Of a stretch of DNA of 64,000 nt, positions 45,131 through 59,625 are shown in pieces (position 1 is the first letter of the stretch; each line of letters begins with the position of its first letter). This DNA is from Bondarzewia mesenterica. Its lineage: Eukaryota > Basidiomycota > Agaricomycetes > Russulales > Bondarzewiaceae. Position numbers and translations under genes: made by a program. The notes under the pieces are model-generated. The model worked only from the letters and a program-made list of their open reading frames with translations, searched no databases and was not told the DNA's origin. Location: assembly GCA_004802705.1 (NCBI GenBank), contig SGPL01000077.1, positions 1-64,000 of the forward strand. The letters run 5' to 3'.

Positions 45131-46395
45131 TTACGATGCCAGAAGTGAGTTGGAGTATACTATAGAACATATGAGCAAAATATGAACAGTCAGAGCCTTA
45201 CATTAGTAGCGACTCACATTTGGCACTGAACACGAGGAAGCACATCCAAACGGCTGTATCATACGTCGGAGAAAAGGGTCAATTCATGAAACCAGCATTG
45301 AAAAGCACTGAATCAGGTAACATACTGTTGTTCTCCATTGCCAGCAACTAAATTTAGATCTACATGAACCAAATCTGCGTGCCAAAGTGCAGGAAGAACT
45401 TACACAAATCAACATGATCACATTGCACATACTGCATGGTACCATTGAGCTCTGATGTCGATCTTCGAAATTTAGGTTCGTACCTAGTAATAAACCCGGT
45501 CTCTGTGATTTTTTCAGCTTTTAATTGAGATCAGATTATGATGGCGTGGCATACCCAGTGACCAGAGCATAAGTGTCTCCGTCAATTGTCGAGATCTGAA
45601 GCGTGTTTAGTTCATTCGCTCAGCATCGATTGTGAATACGCACCGTCGTGCAACATCTTTTTTCTTTGACGTAAGGCAAAAACATAGTCCAGCAGTATTC
45701 ATGATATCAACCACCGTCCCGACGGTGATGGTGAGGATGATCAACCAGCGAAATTTGGAGTCAAACTTGGACAATTCGACTACTCGGTATGATATGATTC
45801 CTATCGATACCGAGCAGGACAATCGTACAAAGGAACCAAACCAGGATATGACGAGGAAGATCCAGCTTTTGGATAGACAGTACACTCGATGGGCAAAAAA
45901 GGCCTGTCATTTTGGGCGACTTGCATCAGTCAGCGCCGATAAATTACGTGAAAGGATGTGACGATGCAGACCTGGACCATACAAGTTACAAAGTTTGCGA
46001 CAGGGACAGAGAATCCCAATGCCCAGTGAGCAACTTGAAGCTTCTCGGGTCTCCCATAATTCTCAATAGTGCAATAGTGCAGGTACACCCAGACGAACGC
46101 CGTGTGGATGGTTTCAATCATGCCGAACGGCACGATTATGAAGTCAGATAGTCAGTCATGTCAGACGCAGGTACGGGCATTACCAGACTCAAATAACCTG
46201 AAATCAAATGAATGAGTCCGAGTTGTGAGGCACGCCGAGCAAGTTACATCTCACCAGTAATTTGACCCACCAACCGTCGTTTTTAAAATTTGCCTGGTAA
46301 TAGTTGTACGCTTGCACCGCCATGGCACCGTACAGACAAGAGGACAAGAGTATACCAATCTCAATGGCTCCGAGTGTGGAATCGAGAGCAGCCAT
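45130..46395 (-). CDS. DUF6534 seven-transmembrane protein, paralog 1
   Basis: The minus-strand gene begins at 46,395 with MAALDSTLGAIEIGILLSSC and YNYYQANFKNDGWWVKLLV. Next come ETIHTAFVWVYLHYCTIENY and VANFVTCMVQVCI (46.13-45.95 kb), then SWFGSFVRL and VVELSKFDSKFRWLIILTIT ending CLTSKKKDVAR (45.88-45.64 kb). After a long intron, SMCNVIMLIC (about 45.40 kb) and AVWMCFLVFSAKC|YSNSLLAS (about 45.25-45.13 kb) follow. This succession of hydrophobic helices, with Lys/Arg-rich loop and final SNSLLA-type segment, is the agaric DUF6534 family, multi-pass membrane proteins of unknown function. The last exon meets a stop directly after LLAS where relatives continue LN-R; the protein may be truncated, or one base may be missing. 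Confidence 0.7.
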
Positions 46396-46416
46396 GATTA
46401 CGGATCGCAGTTGTGT

Positions 46417-46647
46417 TCAAGAATCTCTGCTGAGGTCCCGTTTAAAAGAAGCTTCAAACACGGGGCGCTCGCTCAGCGTATAGATGGCCTCATAAAACGG
46501 GATCAATAGTTCAATGGGGACCCTTGATACGTTGGATGCAGTCTGATACTGAACTGCCACTTCAGTCAAAGCAACAAGAGTCTCACGACTCGCAAGGAGG
46601 AGATTGCGCGTGCAAGCAGCTAAATCCCAGGTAGAGAAGAATGACAT
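46417..46647 (-). CDS. Hypothetical short ORF upstream of DUF6534 gene
   Basis: A 76-codon minus-strand ORF ending just before the DUF6534 start. The text (FFSTWDLAACTRNLLLASRE, LIPFYEAIYTLSERPVFEAS) has regular amphipathic helices and could be a small protein. I know no family match. It may equally be 5' UTR of the neighbouring gene or chance. Confidence 0.2.
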   Translation of the reverse strand: MSFFSTWDLAACTRNLLLASRETLVALTEVAVQYQTASNVSRVPIELLIPFYEAIYTLSERPVFEASFKRDLSRDS

Positions 46648-46649
46648 GT

Positions 46650-47315
46650 CAGCACAGAGAGGGACTCAATTCGTCAAATGCCGCTCCGTTAATTGTGTGA
46701 CACACTATTTTTGTTCCAACCTTCAGACGGGCAACAGACGTATCAGTGAATACGTACTGAGCATGATCAGAAGTTCTGATCATATGGCTGCCTTCGTGGA
46801 TAATTGATGCAAGCCTTGGCAGCAGTGCATTCAGGGAGATGTGATTGCTTTGACGAGGACAAAATAGTATCGAACAGTCTTGTTGGCCCCAGTTGTGGTT
46901 CCGGTTGTAACCGGGTAGCATATTCGTGGGTTTTACGTTATTGAAATGAACATTCTGGCATTAAGATCTTGTGTGCCCATGTACGGGGAGTTTGGCGCGC
47001 AAGAGGACTGTGGGACAAGTGATCCTGTCATAAATATCGATTGAACGGCCCGGCCGCATCGCCAGCAAACAATCTATCCATATCGCGCAGCCTCGCCAGG
47101 ACATAATGTATACATACATATGTACAGATATGGATATTTTGCTTTTCTTGACGCAGGGATTGGAAGGTTGGTGCCTCGCAGAGGTCCATGACCTAGCTTC
47201 CTAATTACAAGATCGAAGTCTCGGAAGTAAATGCGGCGGCACAAGGTTGGAGCTCACTTGAGACCAGTCCTGGTTCACCCAGCGCCAATCGGCGGAGTTA
47301 CTGTGTACCACCTCT
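46650..47315. other. Intergenic DNA left of the TIR element
   Basis: No gene is supported. Short ORFs only; no repeat boundary seen before 47,316. Confidence 0.4.
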
Positions 47316-48898
47316 CAAGAGGGGTCCGGAACCGGAATTTCTGACCCTATGAATCCCCCCCCAGTCCCCTTGGTTAGATGGCCGGGGTCCTGATTTTGCC
47401 ATTATTCGAGGTTTCGTCTCAGCTTTTGTATTGTACACGATATAGACCTCTATAGACCTTTGAAATTTTTGGCATACTCCCCCAAAACCCACCTTTTTAT
47501 ATTACGCTGGTGCTTTTTCCGTTCCAAAATAGTGGGCTAGGAGCTCTGTATATACAATGCGCCTCATCCTACTTAAGCACCGAGTACTTACCGGAATCTT
47601 CAGATCGATTTTATTTCAAATGATAAATGTCAGATCATATATTGTCATGATAGCAATGAACCATTTTAGCATTCGTTTATTCATCGTCTGCTTTGACCCC
47701 GTTCCAAAACTTTGCTTCACTATTCAACTCATCTCTAACTCGCTGCTCATAAGAAATTGACAGCGGAGACTTACTAGGTTGAATGAGCGGCGATGGCTGG
47801 GACTTATCATCCTCCGGCTGACAGTCCCGGAAGTTCCATGGACCGTTACAGTCGACATCTGAATTGGCTTCATGACTTGGAAGTCGACTCGGATTGCTAG
47901 CGGATCGTCTCAGCGACATGGCCATCTCGAGAACGCAGAATGTTACCAATGCGGCAAGGCGGTACCGTCGGGAGTGCAGCGCCGCGCTCACTTTGGTGAA
48001 CATATCTTACGTGCAATGCGGTCGCAAGCTGAGGGTAATTTACGAGAGCCGGTGCGTCATTTTCAGTTGTCAATAACTAATTTTAAATTGTTCATATGTC
48101 ATATTTGGCAGGTCGGCACTGCTATGCCTTGCGGCTTTTGTGGACGCTCAACGGACAATGGGCGGTGCACGATCTTGCTCAAGAAATCCAATCGCGCATT
48201 CACGGTGATTTCAACCTGCTCGACAGCCCATACCTTCCTTTATGGTCCAGCCTGTAAGTTCTTGCAATCCACACCATCCACAAACATCCCCATTGTCTGT
48301 GTTCTATGTCATCCAAAACCCGGCTCAGCAGCCCAGCCTGCCGTTTGGAAATACAATATGCTACAACACCTCCCAGACCATCACCCTGGACACATTCCTT
48401 CAGATTCTGGACCCGGACTGCTCCAAGTTCCTGCAGACTTCATCCAACGAATCACAATCACCCTCGAGGAGGAGCGCAAGATTGGCATCCCGCTGGAGAA
48501 TATCCCTCCTACTTTGTTTTCAGCTCTCACGGCTCCTACTCATAGTGCGCAGGCCGAAACGAGTAAGCCACAAAGCAAGCGCAGAGTCCTGTCGGATCTC
48601 CCTCGACAGACGAAGAAAACACGGCAGTAGGAGCTGACTCGCCCTCAGACTCGGAGACACTTATTGCTTTAATATAGTACTAATAGAGCACATTCTAAAC
48701 TCTTCATAATATATACTTATGTTTATAGTCCCTATTTTGTTGTTTCCGAAAAGTTTTCGACAGATATTTATTTTCGAATCTCACACTTCCGCCGCCTGAC
48801 ACGACAGAAACGAGTCCTCCCCTCCCCCTAGCGAGTTCCGGGGTCCTCGTCCATTCCTGTATCATACGGTCTCGGGTTCCAGTTCCGGACCCCTCTTG
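47316..48898. mobile_element. 1.6-kb TIR element with zinc-ligand ORF
   Basis: Inverted repeats of 22 bp with one mismatch bound the segment: CAAGAGGGGTCCGGAACC-GGAA at 47,316-47,337 and the complement at 48,877-48,898 (T for C at one site). Partial complementarity continues inside (GA-ACC). It contains a plus-strand ORF for a Cys/His-rich protein. No target-site duplication is evident (flanks CCACCTCT and CGCTAAGT). It is most simply a mobile element inserted between two divergent DUF6534 genes. Its class is unknown. Confidence 0.6.
47872..48630 (+). CDS. Cys/His-rich protein of a putative mobile element
   Basis: A plus-strand ORF of 252 codons, better read as two exons. The first part ends RAMRSQAEG; an intron-like segment (GTAATTTACG ... 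TTGGCAG, about 48,036-48,111) is followed by VGTAMPCGFCGRSTDNGRC. Zinc-ligand patterns: CYQCG followed by H-x3-H (AHFGEHI), and CGFCG with further Cys, then CVLC and H-x2-H (LQHLPDHH). The C-terminus is Lys/Arg-rich (PQSKRRVLSDLPRQTKKTRQ), which could act as a nuclear localisation signal. No transposase catalytic core is seen. Similar proteins recur in agaric genomes, so a transposon-derived DNA-binding protein is likely. The start codon is uncertain: coding text may begin further upstream. Confidence 0.5.
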   Translation: MTWKSTRIASGSSQRHGHLENAECYQCGKAVPSGVQRRAHFGEHILRAMRSQAEGNLREPVRHFQLSITNFKLFICHIWQVGTAMPCGFCGRSTDNGRCTILLKKSNRAFTVISTCSTAHTFLYGPACKFLQSTPSTNIPIVCVLCHPKPGSAAQPAVWKYNMLQHLPDHHPGHIPSDSGPGLLQVPADFIQRITITLEEERKIGIPLENIPPTLFSALTAPTHSAQAETSKPQSKRRVLSDLPRQTKKTRQ

Positions 48899-48899
48899 C

Positions 48900-49198
48900 G
48901 CTAAGTCGTTCAGGAACGGGCGCGGCCTCGAACGCTTACGTCACAGGCACTTTCGACAAAAACTTGTTGGGTGAATAGCTTTCAGTGTGCAGATCCCAAG
49001 GTAGACGGACTTAACTGATACAGGCGATGGAGTACACGATGTCAGACTCGCATCAGCAGCTGCAGGCTATATTTGTTGCTCGCTGCGATGCCGCATCGGT
49101 TGACTTGATACCTAAAGCAGGTTCAAATCCGGATTTCTCCAATAATACAAAACTTGGTGTCGAACTTCAATCTCGCACCAACCCTATTTCACCCCCCA
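48900..49198. other. Upstream region of DUF6534 paralog 2
   Basis: About 300 bp between the TIR element and the start codon. An in-frame-looking alternative ATG at 49,027 opens 61 codons but lies in another frame from the family-typical N-terminus. No clear TATA box. Confidence 0.4.
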
Positions 49199-51322
49199 AT
49201 GGTTTCTTTTGATAATACTCTTGGTGCCATCTACATGGGTGCCTTATTCACTACCATGTAAGTGGGCTCCACTTGCCTCTATCTCTTCTTTAAAACTGAC
49301 GAGAGTGAAGCCTCTATGGGATTACCTGCGTTCAAAGTTTCATTTATTTTCAGCAATTTCCATCGGACAGGCGTGCCTTGAAGTGGATGGTGTGTTATTC
49401 GTCTGACATATTGAATAATACGGGGTCATGACGTTGTAATGCTATTCAGGTTCTCATACTATGGTAAGTCTGCGATGATGCCGCCACCATGTTCCGCTCT
49501 CTCATCTGCCCCCCGTCCGCAGGGTTCTGGACACTGCTCATCTTGCATTCGTTCATCAGTCGGTCTACTGGTTGGTTTGATTTTCATATAGTTATTTCTT
49601 GCCGCTTTGATTGCTCTCGATTCACTGCGATAACAGGTACCTTGTGTCTAACTTCGCCAATCAGCACGCCTTGGGATTGGTACCATGGTATGTTTGATTT
49701 TTTTGTGTCGCCAACAGCAGTTCAACGTTCATGATCGATGCAGGAGTATGATGGTGATTATTTCAGGATTTGTTTCACAATCTGGCCCTCTTTTACTTAT
49801 TCTCACCGACAATAGATCGTTATAGTTGTCACGGTAAGTGTTTCTGTGCTGAAAAATTAGTGGGCGATTGAACCTCAGGCTGCTCACTCAAAGGTTATCA
49901 GCGACACCATTGTTAGGGAGTAAGTCTTATCTCTTGTTCATAAGGATGCTCTAACTCAGCCGCAGAATGCTCGTCTGGAGAGTGTGGCGAGGTTTTTTTT
50001 TTTTTTCGCGGTTCAGCTGCTCGTGTTCTGACTACTCTTCAGTGAGCAATAAGAGGGTCTGGCCCGGTTTTCTGGTGAGCAGATTGAACCGATGTCTATA
50101 TCGTGTTGAAAGAACTAATCAAGCATAGGCCATCCTCGTGGCCATAACGTTCGGTATGTCATCTCGTGCTGCTCTCAGCGCTGGTGCTCACTTGGTGCAA
50201 ATCCATTAGTGCCAGGATTCGGTGAGCATTATTTGGATGCTGATTCGAATAATCTCCCTGATCGTTTTCTTCAGGTTTTGGTGTCAAAGGGTATATTCGC
50301 GTTAACCGACTCTCGATCCAGGAGCTCATATCTCCTTTAGATTCTACGTTAAATCATGGAAAGAGTTTGCGACAATGAAAGTGAGTGAAGCCCGTATAGC
50401 TTTTTGGGACGACGCTCATCACGTCGTCAAAAGTGGCTCATATACATCGCATTGGCTCTTCCTGTAGTCGCGGACGTGCTCATCTCGAGCTCTCTCTGCT
50501 TCTGGCTGGCAAAAAAAAGGACGGGTATTAAAAGGTGATGTCATGCCATCCAACTTTCTTCCAGTCTGTGACCACTGACGGACAGTATAGGACTGACTCT
50601 TTGATTACCGTGCTCATGTTGTACTCTATCAACACGAACATTATCACAAGGTATATCAGTATATCACAGAGCTATCTCACGTTGGTTTATTTCCATCTGA
50701 CGAGCATGCAGCATCTTCACTCTTACGTGCCTCATCACTGTACGCCACTGGCCCTTTTGCCGGAGGCCGAATTCAATGGTGCTTGTTTTTATTTAGTATG
50801 CAGTCATGNCGCAAAACTTTGTCTTCACAGCCTTCTACTTCCCTCTCAGCAAGCGTGAGTTGCATCTGGGATGCACTGTATCATTTCTTTATACTGATCA
50901 GCCCTTCTAGTATTTATGAACGCTATGCTTGCGACGCAAAGGATTGCTTTCGCAGAGTTTCGACCGTCGCTTATACCATCTTTTTAGCCTCAATGCTCGG
51001 AAATCGCTAAGAGGGGATGATGTTGTTCTCTCTCTACCTGTGTACGCCTCCGCTGAACCGGCTGGAACCCTAACGACAACATCCGTACGTTGCGCAATTT
51101 CGTCACGCTATCGTCTTTATAATCTCATGTTTCCCGCGCACTCATCGGTTTCAGTCCAACCCAGTGAATCCTTCTGGGATCCGTTTCGCCAAGGGCGTTC
51201 ATCGGACTGGCGAGCTCGACACTAGTACAGGCTTCAGCGAGGATAATGTATGTGCGCAATCCCAAGTCCATTTGGTGTAATTGAATTCTACTGGATCTTG
51301 ACATTTTCTACTCCAGGCCTAA
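49199..51322 (+). CDS. DUF6534 seven-transmembrane protein, paralog 2
   Basis: The start at 49,199 is chosen because MVSFDNTLGAIYMGALFTTM is the family N-terminus. It follows many short exons: QFPSDRRALKWM, VLDTAHLAFVHQSVYW, YLVSNFANQHALGLVPW, a poorly resolved part near 49.74-49.98 kb, MLVWRVWR, SNKRVWPGFL, AILVAITF, PGF (a 12-nt exon at 50,210-50,221), FGVKG (16 nt, 50,275-50,290), FYVKSWKEFATMK and WLIYIALALPVVADVLISSS with LCFWLAKKRTG. Then YRTDSLITVLMLYSINT, NFVFTAFYFPLSK, LFMNAMLATQ and a cytosolic tail LNARKSLRGDDVVL ending DN|A-stop at 51,322. About fifteen exons, several below 60 nt. Function of the family is unknown. One N lies in the codon before QNFVF. Confidence 0.75.
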
Positions 51323-51845
51323 GTTTTAAGGTGGCAATAACTTTTGCGCCAATACGACTGTTTCAAGACCTGTCTTTGTTGTACTTTTATTTATTTCATT
51401 TCTTGTGTTCCATGTAGTTTGCGATTATGTAGGAAATCTGCACAAATTAAACGATTGATATTCTATACGTACTGCAGAAATCTGGCAGTGGCGAAGAGGC
51501 CAATGAAAGCGCACCCTTGAGACGATGTAGATTATATCGCAGTGCATAGCGCACATGTCAGGAGCGTTCCCGACACTATATACTAGTATGAAATAGTGGA
51601 CCATGGAAGTGTGCATGTCATCGCGGTCATCATTGCATTCTAGAATGCCACATTTTGGTCCAGGTATGCATATGACAATATTAATTACGTCGCTTGCATT
51701 CCTCGTGGTACAAACTAGCCGATTCCCTATGTACCTTCCCTTCTCATGCCCCCATTTGCTCTGATCACTGTCAAAGAAAAGGTTAAATTCACGAGTTAGT
51801 TCGAAAGGAATCTCATTCACTCAAACAAATTCATAAACAACCGAT
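51323..51845. other. Intergenic DNA
   Basis: No gene is supported. A 131-codon minus-strand ORF (51,820-51,425) shows no domain, signal peptide or composition that convinces me. Confidence 0.45.
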
Positions 51846-52242
51846 TCAAGGAGTCGGAGCGAAGAGCGCGACCGTCGCGCAGGCCGCAGAACAGCTGGCA
51901 TACACAGGCATCAGAACCAGCAATAAACAGAAGAACACATGGAATACCCACGTTCCAAGAGCAGCGTTGCACGCAAGGACCGTGGCTGGCGCCGCAACGG
52001 CCGCAACGACCGTGCCAAACTGGAAGCCCGCGGCGGCATAGCAGGCAACGGCGACCGCATTACAGCCTTAGAGGGCCAACCCGGTGTCCACATGGAGGGC
52101 GAGGTGGTCAGATAGAAGGCGGTCAAGCGAGAAGAGCAAACGCGTTACCTGTCTGGCAGATACCGTAGGCAATGGGTCCGCCTGCCACAAGGGGGGCGGC
52201 GGTGAGGAGGGCGGTGAGAGCGAGGGGAGCGATGCGAACCAT
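51846..52242 (-). CDS. Small secreted cysteine-rich protein
   Basis: A minus-strand gene with two introns. Exon 1 starts at 52,242: MVRIAPLALTALLTAAPLVA is a signal peptide, followed by GGPIAYGICQTG up to an intron at about 52,146. Exon 2 (about 52,050-51,955) reads CNAVAVACYAAAGFQFGTVV then AAPATVLACNAALGT. Exon 3 (about 51,896-51,846) ends CSAACATVALFAPTP. The mature part is about 65 residues with six or seven Cys (CQTGC, ACY, ACN, TC, AC). It matches the small Cys-rich 'zygote-specific'-like secreted proteins that are multi-copy in agarics. Start and introns are supported by continuity with that pattern (donor GTGGGT gives GT|CSAAC). Function unknown; probably extracellular or cell-surface. 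Confidence 0.75.
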
Positions 52243-55725
<3,483 letters not shown>

Positions 55726-56401
55726 GNGNGNAAAAGGCCGACGAAAAGGAAGCAAAGTTGAGAAGTCAAAAANGCGGTGCGATCGTAATGACGAACTCCG
55801 ATTGTGTGTTACTCATAATATTAGACGATGCGAATTCTCAAAAGNCTCGCGGGGCCNGCGTGATGTTGAATTGTTGAGNTTCCCGAATTCTCNAGTGCGC
55901 CACCTGAGAATACATACCTGAGGGACCTTNGGGGACGGGAANNAGCGGTTCATGTTCCTCNGTGAGTCAGTNGCTACTTATCATACCTCACCAGCTCTAA
56001 ATGCCCCTTCACTCTTTCTCCCTGTAANTNCACAGCCAGGAACTNATNGAAGCCTCTTTTTGTTCTTGCTCAGGTAAGCATTTATATCAACGGACCTGCG
56101 GGCGACAAATGAGAACTCTTTNCCATCGTCGACTCTGTGGTGAAGTCGAANGNNNANGAATGTNGANGACGNNNNGNANGNTNTNNNNGATNNNNCNGAT
56201 NCNNCNGCCNCCANNGNNNNCNAGGTNCNCCGANGGNCGCGNTNNCNNNCTTANCNNATNNNANCNNNTGCAAACTCCAATGGTGTGCCTTGAAATCTAA
56301 TCAGATTACATATTTTCNACCACTCACNCCAAGTTATNAAAGTCTGTACCCTCGTTCCNCATGTTCGNTCTTCACTCTTCACCTTCTGTTCTGCATCTAT
56401 C
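55726..56401. other. Spacer rich in N bases
   Basis: Scattered N from 55,727 and a dense N mixture at 56,147-56,270 make this unreadable. It should include the 3' UTR of the fusion gene and the promoter of the transporter. No gene can be supported. Confidence 0.4.
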
Positions 56402-59219
56402 ATGGAAAATGCCGTGTACGCGGATGAAAGAGTGAAGNNNNANNNNGNNNATNTNNNGNGANANAANANTNNNNNNNNNNNNNNNNNNNNNNNNNNNNNN
56501 NNNNNNNNNNNNNNNNNNNNNNNNNNNNNNNNTNNNNGTNANNNTNTTTTTGGTGTCGTATGCATATGGGTTGGATGGATCTGTTCGCTATACTTATCAG
56601 GTATGTATTCTATTTTGTTCAGTCTGCCGTGGCTAATGGACCTTCGTCTGCGCAGACATATGCGACCAATTCGTATGCTACACATTCCCTCTTGGCCACA
56701 GTAAATGTCTTGCGAGCAGTCATCGCTGCTGCAGCCCAGGTAAATTTCTCTTTTGATATCACTCAGACGCTTCCTCACGATGGGTAGCCGACTCTGGCTA
56801 AACTTATGGATGTCTTTGGCCGTTTCGAAGTTCTGGCTGTATCCATCGTATTCTACCTCGTCGGTATGTTGTTTCAGTTTCTCTTCAAGCAATCCCCTTA
56901 ATTCATAATTACATTGTTAAGGAACCATCGTTGAAGCAACCTCAGATCATGTCCAATCATTTGCCGGGGGTGCCGTTCTGTACCAAGTTCGTGACTTGAG
57001 CAACCCGTTACATGACCGGCTACTTACATGCCTAAAGATTGGATATACTTCTATCATGCTTATAGTCGAAGTCCTCGTTGGAGACACTACGACACTCCGG
57101 AATCGGGTTCTATTCTCATTTATTCCTGCAGCGCCTTTCCTCGTACGTCTAATATTTTTGTATACCCTCTCAACTATTATATATCGAATACATTCTGGTT
57201 TCAGATCAATACGTGGATAAGTGGAAACGTCACTTCTGCGGTCCTTGGCGTCACGACATGGAGATGGGGTATCGGCATGTGGGCGCTCATCTATTTCAGT
57301 GCGTAGTATTTCCGTTTCCTTTCGTCCTCTCTCAACATGTTTTCACTGTCATCTCAGTCTGTGTTCTTCCTCTTCTCTTCATTCTCACGTACGCCTCGAG
57401 AAACGCCAAGCGCAGCGGCGCGCTGAAGGTTGGGTTCGCAAAGCTGGCCACTGCGCTTTTCTGGCAACTAGACGTTATTGGAATAATTCTCGTCATTGCA
57501 AGTGTGTACTTTCTGGATTTTTGATATCTTTGTCATTGATCACGCATCTTGAATAGTTTTCGCCTTCATTCTTGTCCCTTTCACACTTGCTGGCTCTACT
57601 AAAGATCAGTGGAAGAGTGCACACATTGTCGTCATGATCGGTCAGCCCTCTCTTCAGTTTATACAAGTTTATCACAATGCTCATCCTCTATCTTTAGTGA
57701 TTGGTGTTGTCTGTCCCTGTCCTTGTGCTGTGGGAGCTTAACGCCAAGCACCCCTTGGTACCCTTCAGAGTAAGCTGCTGTATTCCTACAAATTCTCTGT
57801 CAAATAAAATGATGCATTTGATATAGCTTCTAAAAGACCGTGGAGTATGGGCAGCGCTTGGCATTGCTCTAATGCTTTACACCAGTGAGTAACATTTACT
57901 AGTCGGAGCGAATTGCTTCACTAACCATGAATTTAGCTTGGTATCTACAGGTATGAATGCTTCTTCACTACAGATCTACAAGATTGATCACTGATCTATC
58001 TCGCCCATGATGCCCATCCACCAGGGAGAGTAAGTCGAAGGTTAGAACATTTTGACAAAGAAAAAATTAGCGAAAAGGCGCTTGTAGCTATCTATACACA
58101 GTTCTCGGTACGCGTTTCTATCGTGGCGATTCATCAACTTCTCATTTTATCCTACAGTTGTCGCATTCAATGAGTCCAATCCGCGACACGTATCACGAGT
58201 GTCTATTCCTTCACCAGCGTCCTTGCAGGAACAATTCTTGGATTTGTCGTAAGGTATTTCCGATACCTGAAGCCATTGTACGTTTTTTCCAATTCCTCGC
58301 TGAGATAGCTTCTTAAAATTGAAGATAATAGCATCGTCTTTGGTGTCGCTCTCTTCTTTGTGGCATTCGGCTTGTTGATACGTTTCCGCGGGGGAAGCGC
58401 AAACACATCGCACTCTGCCATTATTGGCGCGCAAGTCGTTCTCGGTGTCGGAGGAGGATACGGAATACTGATAGATTTAAACGTCCTCGGTGGCTGATCT
58501 GTCTAGCTGCAGACTGTTCTCTTACCCAACGCAGGCCAGTATTCAGGCCAACACCAGACACGAGCGTACATTCATCCCGTCGCAGTCCGGCTTACTGAGC
58601 TTTACTGACAGCAATCTGATGCTCAGATATGGCTACCATCACCGCACTGTACCTCGCTTCGTAAGTTGGTTGGAATTGTCGCCACTATACAGGCGTGTCC
58701 TGACAACATGTTGAAGATACCAAATTGGTAGTGCCCTCGGTGCTACGCTCTCCGGCGGTACGTTCTTTTCGCCCGTTAATGGATATGTGTGATGCCTAAC
58801 ACAGTTCTTCACAGCCATATGGACCAATGTGAGTTTTTGACGGTTATGGGGCCAGGTTTTTTACTCAATACGGCGAGCAGGTCCTTCCCGAACAACTCGC
58901 ATCTCGGCTCGGTAACGACACTCTTGCCGCATCTGTCTACGCGAGCCCACTGACTACTGCGCTCCTCTATGACTTCGGCACGCCCGAGCGGACAGCCATC
59001 GTCGATGCTTACAAGCATACGCAAAAGCTGCTCTGCATCTGTGGTATAGCGTGAGTCCGAACGTCTCCATTCGGTCTATTGCCTTTCGTCTGATGCTCAA
59101 CTGCCTTCCTATCGCTTTTATTCATTCATGTTGTACAGGTTATGCATACTAAGTCGGATACAACGGTGGATGAGGAATCTGCATCTGATACGGAGGGCGA
59201 GAAGCACGGCCATAATTGA
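56402..59219 (+). CDS. Siderophore-iron MFS transporter
   Basis: A multi-exon major-facilitator transporter of the Sit1/Arn (siderochrome-iron) type, a plasma-membrane proton symporter for ferric siderophores. The possible start at 56,402 ([12 protein letters not shown]) is followed by an N-run (56,438-56,545). Then [53 protein letters not shown] and [15 protein letters not shown] follow. Later segments include [39 protein letters not shown] and [20 protein letters not shown] then [20 protein letters not shown]. The large loop is [20 protein letters not shown] and YKHTQKLLC, and an acidic tail ends [10 protein letters not shown]. Two frame breaks are apparent: near 57,705 ([12 protein letters not shown]) and near 58,172 ([13 protein letters not shown], consistent with a 4-bp loss). 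It may be a decaying gene or the sequence may be faulty. Confidence 0.82.
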
Positions 59220-59625
59220 GATATCCTAGGTTTCTTCGCACTTCAAATCTCTGAACTCGTTATTTTCATATACTGCCGGCTGTATTTAGTTGAATTGCAG
59301 CTTCATATAGGATAATTTTTGTCGCCAATGCTTTGGCCGCTCAATTGTCAACACTCCTCAGCGGCATTTGATTTGGCAGAGAACCGCTCAGGCTCGAGAG
59401 ATTACCGTTGTAACAATTGAATCAAATCCCGCTAGACACGGACGGAGATAAGAAGGCATAGGATACAATACGTAGGACACAAAAAATCAGGATATAAGGT
59501 CGTAACGCATAGACTTGATAACGAAGTGCATGCGGTGAACAGTACAAATATATAGTTTGTGCACTCGTCGAATACCCGTAAATGGAGCAAGTGAGATGAA
59601 ATCAAAGTTGCGTGTTTGCGTTGCA
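59220..59625. other. Intergenic DNA between convergent genes
   Basis: 3' flanks of the transporter (plus) and the small conserved gene (minus). No gene or terminator signal stands out beyond AT-rich stretches. Confidence 0.4.

Noticed and set aside
49100..49145. tRNA-like B-box string GGTTCAAATCCGG
   Set aside because: The flanking bases do not form a T-arm or acceptor stem and no A box lies upstream. No tRNA or rRNA gene was recognised anywhere in the window.
56082..56892. ORFs spanning N-runs (56.08-56.9 kb, both strands)
   Set aside because: They are open only because N bases hide stops.
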